Source: JBFLYZ01 sp040756415 (GTDB lineage: Bacteria; Bacteroidota; Bacteroidia; JADZBD01). From it: a DNA stretch of 64,000 nt. A program made the position numbers and the translations under genes. Of this stretch, positions 37,006 through 44,376 are shown in pieces. Location of the stretch: positions 1-64,000 of the forward strand of contig JBFLYZ010000007.1 in assembly GCA_040756415.1 (NCBI GenBank), written 5' to 3'. The stretch's first letter is position 1. The number at the start of each line of letters is the position of its first letter. The notes under the pieces are model-generated. The model was given only the letters and a program-made list of their open reading frames with translations. It did no database searches and was not told the origin of the DNA.

Positions 37006-37035
37006 CAAAAGTAGAAAAATTAATCCATCCCAAAA
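37006..37035 (-). promoter_or_regulatory. Promoter within the polysaccharide cluster, upstream of the Wzz pair
   Basis: On the minus strand, TTTTG (complement of 37031-37035) and TACTTTTG (complement of 37006-37013) are 17 nt apart, 33 nt before the Wzz start. The Wzz-Wzz-ligase unit may thus be transcribed separately from the flippase gene. Confidence 0.55.
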
Positions 37036-37125
37036 GGGCCCTTTACAGGCGTGCTAAAGTAAATAACCGGGCCTGAAAAGACCTGCAACGAATAAAAAAA
37101 TAAATTATTGTGCCGGCCGGTGCTT

Positions 37126-38604
37126 TTACCCGTATTTCAATATGCGGAACATACCCTTAATGCTGACCAGGCGAATGGCAAAGGCCCAAAAACCGCAGGC
37201 TACCACCATAAAGATGAAATTGATGAACCAGGCCGATTCCGAATAGCTGACCCTTTGCGACAGCATATTGATCACGATCACGCCCAACCCGAACAGGAAG
37301 AGCTTGAGGAGGAAACGGAAATTGACCCGGAACCGGAAATTATACTGGACGATGATCACCTGCAGCAGGGCGGTGAGGCTTTGCGTGATGAGGCTGGAAA
37401 CAGCCGATCCGAAAGCGTAAAAATGCGGGATGAGGATGAAGTTCAGGATAATGTTCACCAGCATGCCGCTGGCCGCCATCAGGTTCAGCTCCTTCATGTT
37501 CCCGTTGGCCGTAAGCAGGGTGCCGAAGATATAGGTTGTGGAAATGGCGGTAAAGCAGCACATGAGCACCGCGAACACGGGCGCACTCTGGGTGATATCG
37601 GCCGCTGAACGCAGGAAATTGTTCTTGTCGAGGTACAGGAGCGTCATCAGCTCGTGCCGGTAAAAATAGCAGCCCACCGCGATCACGATGGCGGGAACGA
37701 TCAGCAGCGTGTACGAGAGCTTCACCAGTTGCTCGACCGACTCCTTGTGCTTGAGCATGCGCGAAAAGATAGGCAGCAACAGGCCCGAGAACAGGAATGC
37801 GATCATATTGGTAGCGTCCAGCAGCCGGTAACCCTGGGCGTAGATGCCTGACTGGTGCTCGCCATCGGGCAGCAGCCGCTCGAGCATCACCGCGTCAATG
37901 CGGTTATAAAAGGTCATGAGCAGCACGAGAATGGCATACGGGAAGCTTTTTTTCAGGATCATGAGCGCAAAGGGCATGCTCAGCCTGAGGCGCAGGAATT
38001 CGGCCTTGCGTACCACCACCAGGAAGGCGATGACGGCCGTAATAAAGTAGGCGATGGTTTGCGCGTAAACGTAATGCATGATATCGAGCTCCTGCCGGCT
38101 GATGATATTGCCGTGCAAAAGGAAAAGACAGAGAACGATCATGATGGTGCGATCGAGCACGGAAATAATGCTGTCGGTCTTGAACAGGTGCAGGCCGGCA
38201 ATGTTCGAGCGCAGGTACATGATCATGTAGATCAGGAACTGGTTGAAGCCCAGGATCAGCACCAGCTTCATGTAGCGCAGGTCGTAACCCACGATCAGGC
38301 CGCAGGCCAGCGTTACGATGATGTACAGCACCGCCAACGCCAGCTTCAGCACGAAAAGGCTGGAGAAATGCTTGGTGAGCAGGTGGTTGTTCTGGGCTAT
38401 ATTCTTGTTGTTGAAGTTCGTAATGCCGAGGTCGAGCAGGATATTGATCAGGAAGGTGAAGTTGAACAGCGCGAAATAGACCCCGAAGTTCTCCGTGCCC
38501 ACCGCTTTCTGCACTTCCCGGTCAATGCCCAGTATCCAGTAGGGCTTGATGAGGAGGTTAAGCAGCAGGAGCAATGCAAGATTGGTAACGAACTTCCTTT
38601 GCAT
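37126..38604 (-). CDS. Wzx-like polysaccharide flippase (MATE/MVF superfamily)
   Basis: 492 residues with about twelve to fourteen hydrophobic segments from the N-terminus (NLALLLLLNLLIKPYWILG) to the C-terminus, and no soluble domain: the layout of lipid-linked oligosaccharide flippases that move undecaprenyl-linked units to the periplasm. ATG 38604 is preferred to the TTG at 38625 because a TACTTTTA promoter-like box (complement of 38613-38620) lies between them. It is followed on the same strand by two Wzz-like genes and a ligase, which supports a surface-polysaccharide role. It is divergent from a glycosyltransferase gene. Confidence 0.87.
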   Translation of the reverse strand: MQRKFVTNLALLLLLNLLIKPYWILGIDREVQKAVGTENFGVYFALFNFTFLINILLDLGITNFNNKNIAQNNHLLTKHFSSLFVLKLALAVLYIIVTLACGLIVGYDLRYMKLVLILGFNQFLIYMIMYLRSNIAGLHLFKTDSIISVLDRTIMIVLCLFLLHGNIISRQELDIMHYVYAQTIAYFITAVIAFLVVVRKAEFLRLRLSMPFALMILKKSFPYAILVLLMTFYNRIDAVMLERLLPDGEHQSGIYAQGYRLLDATNMIAFLFSGLLLPIFSRMLKHKESVEQLVKLSYTLLIVPAIVIAVGCYFYRHELMTLLYLDKNNFLRSAADITQSAPVFAVLMCCFTAISTTYIFGTLLTANGNMKELNLMAASGMLVNIILNFILIPHFYAFGSAVSSLITQSLTALLQVIIVQYNFRFRVNFRFLLKLFLFGLGVIVINMLSQRVSYSESAWFINFIFMVVACGFWAFAIRLVSIKGMFRILKYG

Positions 38605-38640
38605 AGAGGCGGTAAAAGTAGTCAATATCGGCTATTCTGC

Positions 38641-38648
38641 TAAATTTG
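38641..38648 (+). promoter_or_regulatory. -7 box of the glycosyltransferase gene
   Basis: TAAATTTG matches the consensus and ends 5 nt before the ATG at 38654. The same bases would contain the -33 box (TTTA on the minus strand) of the flippase promoter, so the two divergent promoters overlap. Confidence 0.55.
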
Positions 38649-38653
38649 CGCGA

Positions 38654-39778
38654 ATGCTCATCGCTGTCAATACGCGCCTGTTAATCAGGGATAAGCTCGA
38701 AGGCATCGGATGGTTCGCCTTCGAATCGCTGAAGCGCATCGCCCGGCAGCATCAGGAGCACGAGTTCCTCTTTATTTTCGACCGGCCGTACAGCGAGGAA
38801 TTCGTCTTTTCAGACAACATCCGGCCTGTAGTGGCGGGCCCGAAAACGCGTCATGCTTTCATCTGGAAGTACTGGTTCGGGCGCGTGGTCCCGGGCCTGC
38901 TGCAGAAGCACAACGTGGACCTTTTCCTTTCACCGGACGGATTTCTTCCCCTGCGCAGCAGCGTGCCTGCCGTAAGCGTGATACACGACCTGAACTTTGA
39001 GCACTACCCGCAGGATGTGCCTTTTTTCGCGCGCCACTTCTACCTCCGCAACTTTCCGCGTTATGCCAGAACGGCCAGGCGCATCGCCACCGTGTCAGAA
39101 TATTCAAAGAACGATATCGTGAAATGCTACGGGGTGGAGCCGGACAAGATCGATGTGGTGTACAATGGCGCGAACGAATCCTTCGCTCCGCTGGACACTG
39201 CTGAGCAGGAGCGGGTCCGCGGAAAATATGCTGGCGGCAAGCCCTATTTCATCTACGTAGGCAGCATGCACCCACGCAAGAACCTCGGGCGCCTGCTCCA
39301 GGCCTTCGATGCGTTCAAAAAAACATCGTCCAGCCCCATGCAGCTCATGATTGTGGGAGAAAAAATGTGGTGGGCGCGCGGGCTGAAGGAGGCCTACGAG
39401 AGCATGCAGCACCGCGATGCGGTGATCTTCACCGGGCGGATGAACCCCGATGAGCTCCGGGCTGTGTATGCCTCGGCCTTCGCCCTTACCTACGTGCCGT
39501 ATTTCGAAGGCTTTGGCATTCCGCTTACCGAGGCCATGTATTCGGGCATTCCCATCATCACCTCCAGCGTAACCAGCATGCCCGAGGTGGCGGGCGATGC
39601 GGCCCTGCTGGCAGACCCCTTCTCCGTCAATTCCATTGCCGATGCCATGCTGAAGCTGGCCAGTGATGCCGCCCTTCGCGAAGCCCTGATCGCAAGGGGA
39701 AAGCTGCGCAAACAGCTTTTCACCTGGCAGCGCACGGCCGACAGGTTGTGGGACTGCATTGAAAAGAGCCTGCCTTAA
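38654..39778 (+). CDS. Glycosyltransferase family 4-like (GT-B) protein
   Basis: 374 residues with the GT-B double-Rossmann layout: an N-terminal half with NTRLL and GIGWF; an acceptor-side middle with VIHDLNFEHYP and IATVSEYSKNDI; and a donor-side half with YVGSMHPRKNL, TGRMNPDELRAVY and the EX7E motif in EGFGIPLTEAMYSG. It transfers a sugar from an activated donor at the cytoplasmic face, probably in assembly of the polysaccharide exported by the adjacent divergent flippase. The start at 38654 is chosen from the TAAATTTG box just upstream; an earlier in-frame start at 38546 lies inside the flippase gene. Confidence 0.9.
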   Translation: MLIAVNTRLLIRDKLEGIGWFAFESLKRIARQHQEHEFLFIFDRPYSEEFVFSDNIRPVVAGPKTRHAFIWKYWFGRVVPGLLQKHNVDLFLSPDGFLPLRSSVPAVSVIHDLNFEHYPQDVPFFARHFYLRNFPRYARTARRIATVSEYSKNDIVKCYGVEPDKIDVVYNGANESFAPLDTAEQERVRGKYAGGKPYFIYVGSMHPRKNLGRLLQAFDAFKKTSSSPMQLMIVGEKMWWARGLKEAYESMQHRDAVIFTGRMNPDELRAVYASAFALTYVPYFEGFGIPLTEAMYSGIPIITSSVTSMPEVAGDAALLADPFSVNSIADAMLKLASDAALREALIARGKLRKQLFTWQRTADRLWDCIEKSLP

Positions 39779-39858
39779 GATCCTTGTTGAAACACTGTGA
39801 ACAAATCGCGTAAAAACCTTTGAGCGGATTACCTTACATTCGCTGGCAAAGCGGGAAA

Positions 39859-40467
39859 GTGCTCAAACTTTTTTACCACAAAGAACTTACAGAGGCAGGA
39901 TGCGATGAGGCCGGGCGGGGATGCCTGGCCGGTCCTGTTTATGCCGCTGCCGTGATCCTGCCCAAAGACCTGAACAAAAAACTGCTCACAGGACTGAACG
40001 ACAGCAAGCAGATGAACGAAGAGCTGCGCTACGAGCTCAGGCCGGTGATCCAGGAGGTGGCCCTGGCCTGGTGCGTAGCCTCGGCCAGCCACCAGGAGAT
40101 CGATGAGATCAATATCCTGAACGCCTCCTTCCTGGCCATGCACCGCGCGCTTGACGGGCTTAGCCTGGCACCGAAGCACATCATCATTGACGGCAACCGC
40201 TTCAAAAAGTACAGGGATATACCGCATCAATGCGTTATTGAAGGCGATGGCAAATACCTGAGCATAGCCGCAGCCTCGGTGCTGGCAAAAACCTACCGCG
40301 ATGACCACATGAAAGAGCTGCATGAGAAGTTCCCGGTCTATAACTGGAAGCGGAACAAGGCTTACGCCACCCCCGAGCACCGCAAGGCCATAGAGGATCA
40401 CGGCCTGTGCGAATTCCACCGCAGGTCTTTCCGCCTCGTTCCCGACCAATTGGAACTTGAGTTCTGA
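39859..40467 (+). CDS. rnhB: Ribonuclease HII
   Basis: 202 residues, a typical length. The catalytic carboxylates are in GCDEAGRGCLAGP (Asp and Glu), IIIDGNRF (Asp) and KTYRDDHM (Asp). It cuts RNA in RNA-DNA hybrids and removes misincorporated ribonucleotides. GTG 39859 gives MLKLFYHKELTEAGCDEAGRG, matching the family's usual N-terminus; an in-frame TTG at 39820 would add 13 residues. A near-consensus TACATTCG box lies in that extension. The promoter of the AraC regulator overlaps its 3' end. Confidence 0.93.
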   Translation: MLKLFYHKELTEAGCDEAGRGCLAGPVYAAAVILPKDLNKKLLTGLNDSKQMNEELRYELRPVIQEVALAWCVASASHQEIDEINILNASFLAMHRALDGLSLAPKHIIIDGNRFKKYRDIPHQCVIEGDGKYLSIAAASVLAKTYRDDHMKELHEKFPVYNWKRNKAYATPEHRKAIEDHGLCEFHRRSFRLVPDQLELEF

Positions 40468-40480
40468 ATACTTATCTTTG
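40449..40480 (+). promoter_or_regulatory. Promoter of the AraC-family gene
   Basis: ATTG at 40449-40452 and TATCTTTG at 40473-40480 are 20 nt apart. The -33 box lies inside the rnhB coding end, and the -7 box ends 5 nt before the regulator's ATG. Confidence 0.7.
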
Positions 40481-40485
40481 TTCCT

Positions 40486-41361
40486 ATGCCTAAGGAACAG
40501 GCAATACCTACCCACGACCTGCAAAAGGACGATGATCACGATCACGTTTCCTTTCGCATCATCCGCCTGGAGACCAAAACGGCCTACGAGGCTTCCCTGC
40601 CCCACCGCCACAGCTATTATGAGATCTTTTTCTTTGAAAAAGGCAGCGGCTGGCACATGATCGATTTTGAAAATGTGGAGATCGATCCCGGAAGCATTCA
40701 TTTTGTCTCGCCCGGGCAGGTACACCTGGTCAGCCGCTCGCTCGACTCCCAGGGCTATGTGCTGCTGTTCAACTCCGATTTCTTCTATTATAACCTGGAG
40801 AACAAGAACACGCTCACCGAGTTTCCTTTCCTGCACGGGCTCAGCGCCCGGCCTGCCATCACGCTCCGGCAACCCGACCTGGCTTACATCAACAAGATCA
40901 TCCGCGATATTGATTCGGAGTTCAAATCTGGAAATGAGTACAAGGACGATATCATCAGGTCTTACCTGAATATACTGCTGCTCAAATGCAAGGCTAACTT
41001 CGGTCATACGGGCCCCGAGAACATTTCGCAAAGCCTGGTCAACCGCTTTCGCCTGAAAGTGGAAGAGAAATTCCTGAGCCTGCATAAAGTAAGCGATTAC
41101 GCTGACCTGCTTTCGGTTACTCCCAACCATTTGAATGACAGCACCAAAAAGGTTACCGGTAAAACGGCACTCGAGCTCATCCAGGACCGCCTGCTGCTGG
41201 AAGCAAAGCGCCTGCTGCTCCATACCGAGCAAACAGGCAAGGAGATAGCGTTCCAGCTCGGGTATAATGACCCTTCTTATTTCACCCGTTTTTTCAAGAC
41301 CCAGACCAGCCGCACGCCCGAGGATTTTCGCAGGCAAATCCGTGAAAAGTACCATAACTAA
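40486..41361 (+). CDS. AraC-family transcriptional regulator
   Basis: 291 residues: an N-terminal cupin-like sensing domain (PHRHSYYEIFFFEKGSG and PGQVHLVSRS, about 40-90) and a C-terminal double helix-turn-helix (SDYADLLSVTPNHLNDSTKKVTGKTALELI and GKEIAFQLGYNDPSYFTRFFKTQTSRTPEDFR, about 203-288). The pattern fits one-component regulators that sense a small molecule. The target is unknown; no operator is evident. The gene probably has a leaderless transcript and is followed by a separate promoter for the next gene. Confidence 0.92.
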   Translation: MPKEQAIPTHDLQKDDDHDHVSFRIIRLETKTAYEASLPHRHSYYEIFFFEKGSGWHMIDFENVEIDPGSIHFVSPGQVHLVSRSLDSQGYVLLFNSDFFYYNLENKNTLTEFPFLHGLSARPAITLRQPDLAYINKIIRDIDSEFKSGNEYKDDIIRSYLNILLLKCKANFGHTGPENISQSLVNRFRLKVEEKFLSLHKVSDYADLLSVTPNHLNDSTKKVTGKTALELIQDRLLLEAKRLLLHTEQTGKEIAFQLGYNDPSYFTRFFKTQTSRTPEDFRRQIREKYHN

Positions 41362-41374
41362 GGGGTTTTAAACC

Positions 41375-41405
41375 ATTGAGGCGAGAATTAATCTGATTAT
41401 TTTTG
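41375..41405 (+). promoter_or_regulatory. Promoter of the choice-of-anchor V gene
   Basis: ATTG at 41375-41378 and TATTTTTG at 41398-41405 are 19 nt apart, 16 nt before the ATG at 41422. Confidence 0.7.
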
Positions 41406-41421
41406 GAAAATAAATCTGGCC

Positions 41422-42072
41422 ATGATGTTAAAAAAAATCACCCTCTCTCTTATCTCTCTGAGCGTCTTTGCCGGGCTTTGCATATATGATGCGAGCGGAA
41501 GGCTCTCCATATCAAATGTAAGCGGGGCACCTACGGGCCGCACCGGCTCGCCTGGCGATGGTAACAATACCTGCGGGGGTTGCCACACCGGTACAGCGGT
41601 CACTACTGCTTCCGGCCTGATCACTTCCAATATTCCCCTTAGCGGCTATTTACCGGGCCAAACCTATACCATTACCGCCTCCATTACCGGAAGCGGCACC
41701 CGCTACGGGTTCCAGGCCACAGCCGAGAAGTCGGGCGGAACAAAAGTGGGCACGCTGATCGCCACCAATACCACCGAAACCCAAACGCAGGGAGTTCCCG
41801 TTCGCTGGATCACGCATAAAACGGCCGGCACCACCGGCACGGGCGGCAAGACCTGGACCTTTAACTGGACAGCGCCCGCACTCGGCACGGGAGCCGTAAC
41901 CTTTTACGCGGCCTTTAACCGGGCCAACAACAATGGCACATCAGCGGGTGACGTGATCGTTAAATCAACGCTGACCGTGCAGGAAGATCCTTCTGCCGGA
42001 TTTGCCGAATACGATGAAAAGAATGCTGTCCGCATCTTCCCCAATCCTGCCGCAGATCACCTGTTATATTGA
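41422..42072 (+). CDS. Choice-of-anchor V-like secreted protein, frameshifted in its T9SS sorting domain
   Basis: 216 residues to the premature stop: a signal peptide (to about 23), then NVSGAPTGRTGSPGDGNNTCGGCHTGTA with a CxxCH motif, and a beta-rich Reeler-like domain (GQTYTITASITGSGTRYGFQ). The start of a type A sorting domain follows (RIFPNPAADHLLY), then TGA. The rest of that domain continues in the +1 frame to 42250. Removing one T near 42064 would restore a full 275-residue protein. The CGGCH could bind heme c or form a disulfide. It lies upstream of a small lipoprotein with a related C-x5-CH motif. The frameshift may be a real mutation or a sequencing error. Confidence 0.8.
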   Translation: MMLKKITLSLISLSVFAGLCIYDASGRLSISNVSGAPTGRTGSPGDGNNTCGGCHTGTAVTTASGLITSNIPLSGYLPGQTYTITASITGSGTRYGFQATAEKSGGTKVGTLIATNTTETQTQGVPVRWITHKTAGTTGTGGKTWTFNWTAPALGTGAVTFYAAFNRANNNGTSAGDVIVKSTLTVQEDPSAGFAEYDEKNAVRIFPNPAADHLLY

Positions 42073-42250
42073 CTCGGAGATCGGGAATGCGGTGATCACT
42101 GTTTACGATACAAAGGGCGCTGAGGTGCTTTCCCTGCAAATGGACAGTTATCCCTTCCGTGCAGACGTATCCTCCCTGCCCAAGGGCGTTTATTTCCTGA
42201 AGATCGTTTCCGGAAGCACGGCCTGGTCAGAAAAATTCGTAAAATTGTAG
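42065..42250 (+). pseudogene. Out-of-frame remainder of the T9SS type A sorting domain
   Basis: This frame gives YIDSEIGNAVITVYDTKGAE, then DVSSLPKGVYFLKIVSG and a final SEKFVKL: the second half of a Por-secretion type A domain. It belongs to the gene starting at 41422 and is separated from it by a 1-nt shift. Read alone, the frame is open from an ATG at 42002, but that product would have no signal peptide. Confidence 0.75.
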
Positions 42251-42253
42251 CGT

Positions 42254-42613
42254 ATGAGAAGGTTACTCCTGTTTATCGTGATCGGCACTATAGCCACGGG
42301 GTCATGCACACGCGACAAAGGCAACCCGCTTATATCGCAGGCGTCCAACTGCGATACCAGCATCACGTACACGCAAACCATCGCTCCCATTATTTCACAG
42401 TATTGCTCCACTACTCCCGGCTGCCACGTAACGGGTTTTACGGCAGGTGACTTTACCAGCTATGCCGGGCTGAAGATAAAACTTGACGCGGGCGTGTTCC
42501 AGAACCGCGTTTTCGTGGTGCGCGATATGCCCCAAACGCCCAACCCTCCCCTCCCCGACAGCGTTTTCAATAAGCTGAAATGCTGGGTGGACGAGGGCTA
42601 CCCTAACAACTAG
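42254..42613 (+). CDS. Small lipoprotein with cytochrome-c-like C-x5-CH motif
   Basis: 119 residues: a lipoprotein signal (MRRLLLFIVIGTIATGSC), then ITYTQTIAPIISQYCSTTPGCHVTGFTAGDFTSYAGLKIKLD and a C-terminal MPQTPNPPLPDSVFNKLKCWVDEGYPNN. The pattern of Cys-His, YAGL, a methionine near MPQ and a final W-x-x-x-G-x-P-x-N resembles cytochrome-c-like domains of Bacteroidota lipoproteins. The cysteines are five residues apart rather than two, so heme attachment is uncertain. It sits 3 nt after the frameshifted CxxCH gene, probably in the same transcript. Confidence 0.75.
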   Translation: MRRLLLFIVIGTIATGSCTRDKGNPLISQASNCDTSITYTQTIAPIISQYCSTTPGCHVTGFTAGDFTSYAGLKIKLDAGVFQNRVFVVRDMPQTPNPPLPDSVFNKLKCWVDEGYPNN

Positions 42614-42719
42614 GTATTTCTCCGCGGCCCGACCCCGGTCTTCACTCGTTTTTTTCCCCGTTTGGCGTAAGCAAATTCTTACCTCAGCGAAAATCCTTCC
42701 GCTCAGGCTCCGGCTCAGG

Positions 42720-42727
42720 TAACTTTG
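42720..42727 (+). promoter_or_regulatory. -7 box of the subtilisin-like gene
   Basis: TAACTTTG matches the consensus and lies 19 nt before the ATG at 42747. No clear -33 box is seen. Confidence 0.5.
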
Positions 42728-42746
42728 CAGTGTAAGCTGATTTGTG

Positions 42747-44333
42747 ATGAGGAGCTGGTTTCTTACACTGGTAGTAGTAATGATCTTTGGGGGAACTGTT
42801 CCGGCTCAGCGTGTTGACCAGGGTTATCGTGATGGAGAGGTGTATTTCAAGAGCCGGAACAATTTCCCCAAGGATTTTTCCAATTATGATTACAGCATAC
42901 CGGCATTCAACGCCATTATGGACGCTTATGACGTGCGGTCTATTGAAAAGCCTTTTGGCGGCATAGATATCGACCTGGAAAATACCTACCGCATACGCTT
43001 CGGCAAGATCAATAAAGTGGATTTTCTGATCATCGACCTGAACGAGTTGCCTTTTATCGAATATGCGGAGAAGGTGCCCCTGGTGCGCAGCACCTATACC
43101 CCGAACGATTACCAGCAGGCGCAGTGGTACCTGACCAAGATCAACGCCCCGGCCGCCTGGAACATCTCCCAGGGCGACATAACGGCCGTCATCGCGGTGG
43201 TAGATAACGGGGTGCTTACCAGCCACAGCGATCTTCAGCCCAACCTGTGGCAGAACCCGGGCGAAACACCCGGCAACGCCCTGGATGACGACCAGAACGG
43301 TTACGTTGACGATGTATACGGCTATGATGTAAGCGACAGGGACAGCGACCCCAGCCCCCCTGCAGGCATAGCCGATAACAGCGCCTTCGGGCATGGCACC
43401 CATGTGGCTGGTATCGCTTCGGCAGCTACTGATAACGCGGTGGGTATCTCCTCGCTGGGCTTCCACTCGCGCATCATGGCGGTCAAGTGCGCTTCCGACA
43501 GCTCACCCGGTGACGTGCTCAGCCATCCCTATGACGGGGTAATGTACGCCATCCGCGCCAGGGCCAGTATCATCAACATGTCGTGGGGCGGCACAGCTTC
43601 ATCCATTACTGAACAGAAAATCATTGAGCTGGCGTATAGAAATGGCATCATCCTGGTAGCCTCGGCCGGCAATAATAACTCAAACGATCCCTTCTACCCG
43701 GCCGCCTATCCGCACGTGATCGCGGTGGGCGCTACGGATATTTCCGACTCAAGGGCCTCTTTTTCGAACTACGGAAACTGGGTGGATGTAATGGCTCCGG
43801 GGGTAAACATTTACAGCACCCTGGCCGGCAGCAGCTCCTCTTACGGCAGCCTGAGCGGAACATCCATGTCGTGCCCGCTCGTTTCTGCACTGGCCGCCCT
43901 GCTGGTGGCCATAGGCAATACCGGCCCGGATAAGATCGAATACTATATCAAGAACGGCAGCGATGATATCAGCGCCAGCAACCAGCTCTTCCTGGGCCAG
44001 GTGGGCACCGGCCGCATTAACGCGCACAACAGCCTTATCATCGCCAGTACGATCAACGAATTCATAGCGGGCACCGACATCGTGGAGAACATCTATCCCA
44101 ACCCCTCAGACGGCTACATCACCATCGAGTTTTCGGAAAGCGCGCCCATGGAGGTGGAGCTGAGGCTGTATAACAACACGGGCACCCAGGTGATCTTTAA
44201 AAAAAAATTAAATTTTTCAGATAATATCTTTTCCAAAGAGATCGACCTGAGCGCCATCGACAAAGGCGTTTATTTCATCGAGATATCGAGCAACGAGCGG
44301 CCCATGAGCCGCGACAGGATCATTCTTCAGTAG
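42747..44333 (+). CDS. S8 family (subtilisin-like) serine peptidase with T9SS type A sorting domain
   Basis: 528 residues: a signal peptide ending GTVPAQ, an inhibitor-like pro-region (about 22-110), and the S8 domain with AVVDNGV (Asp), GHGTHVAGIAS (His), NMSWGG, SAGNNN (oxyanion Asn) and GTSMSCPLVSA (Ser). The C-terminal type A domain has IYPNPSDGYITIEF and IDKGVYFIEIS. It is a secreted or surface-bound endopeptidase. The Asp motif reads D-N-G rather than the commoner D-S/T-G, but the triad is complete. ATG 42747 is preferred to the preceding GTG at 42744. Confidence 0.92.
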   Translation: MRSWFLTLVVVMIFGGTVPAQRVDQGYRDGEVYFKSRNNFPKDFSNYDYSIPAFNAIMDAYDVRSIEKPFGGIDIDLENTYRIRFGKINKVDFLIIDLNELPFIEYAEKVPLVRSTYTPNDYQQAQWYLTKINAPAAWNISQGDITAVIAVVDNGVLTSHSDLQPNLWQNPGETPGNALDDDQNGYVDDVYGYDVSDRDSDPSPPAGIADNSAFGHGTHVAGIASAATDNAVGISSLGFHSRIMAVKCASDSSPGDVLSHPYDGVMYAIRARASIINMSWGGTASSITEQKIIELAYRNGIILVASAGNNNSNDPFYPAAYPHVIAVGATDISDSRASFSNYGNWVDVMAPGVNIYSTLAGSSSSYGSLSGTSMSCPLVSALAALLVAIGNTGPDKIEYYIKNGSDDISASNQLFLGQVGTGRINAHNSLIIASTINEFIAGTDIVENIYPNPSDGYITIEFSESAPMEVELRLYNNTGTQVIFKKKLNFSDNIFSKEIDLSAIDKGVYFIEISSNERPMSRDRIILQ

Positions 44334-44364
44334 CGGGACCTGAACATCCCAATTAGCTTTCTTG

Positions 44365-44372
44365 TATATTTG
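44365..44372 (+). promoter_or_regulatory. -7 box of the WD40 gene
   Basis: TATATTTG matches the consensus and ends 4 nt before the GTG at 44377. The in-frame TTG at 44362 would overlap it. Confidence 0.5.
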
Positions 44373-44376
44373 GAAT

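Noticed and set aside
36016..37008. Longer upstream starts for the two Wzz-like proteins
   Set aside because: They would run through the preceding gene or its promoter, while the internal ATGs give normal Wzz N-termini and a TAATG overlap.
39829..41355. 508-codon minus-strand frame opposite rnhB and the AraC gene
   Set aside because: Both sense genes carry clear catalytic or DNA-binding motifs; the antisense product is low-complexity and crosses two genes and a promoter.
43200..43212. D-N-G in place of D-S/T-G in the subtilisin Asp motif taken as a sign of inactivation
   Set aside because: The catalytic Asp itself, the His, the oxyanion Asn and the Ser are all present, so activity is likely.
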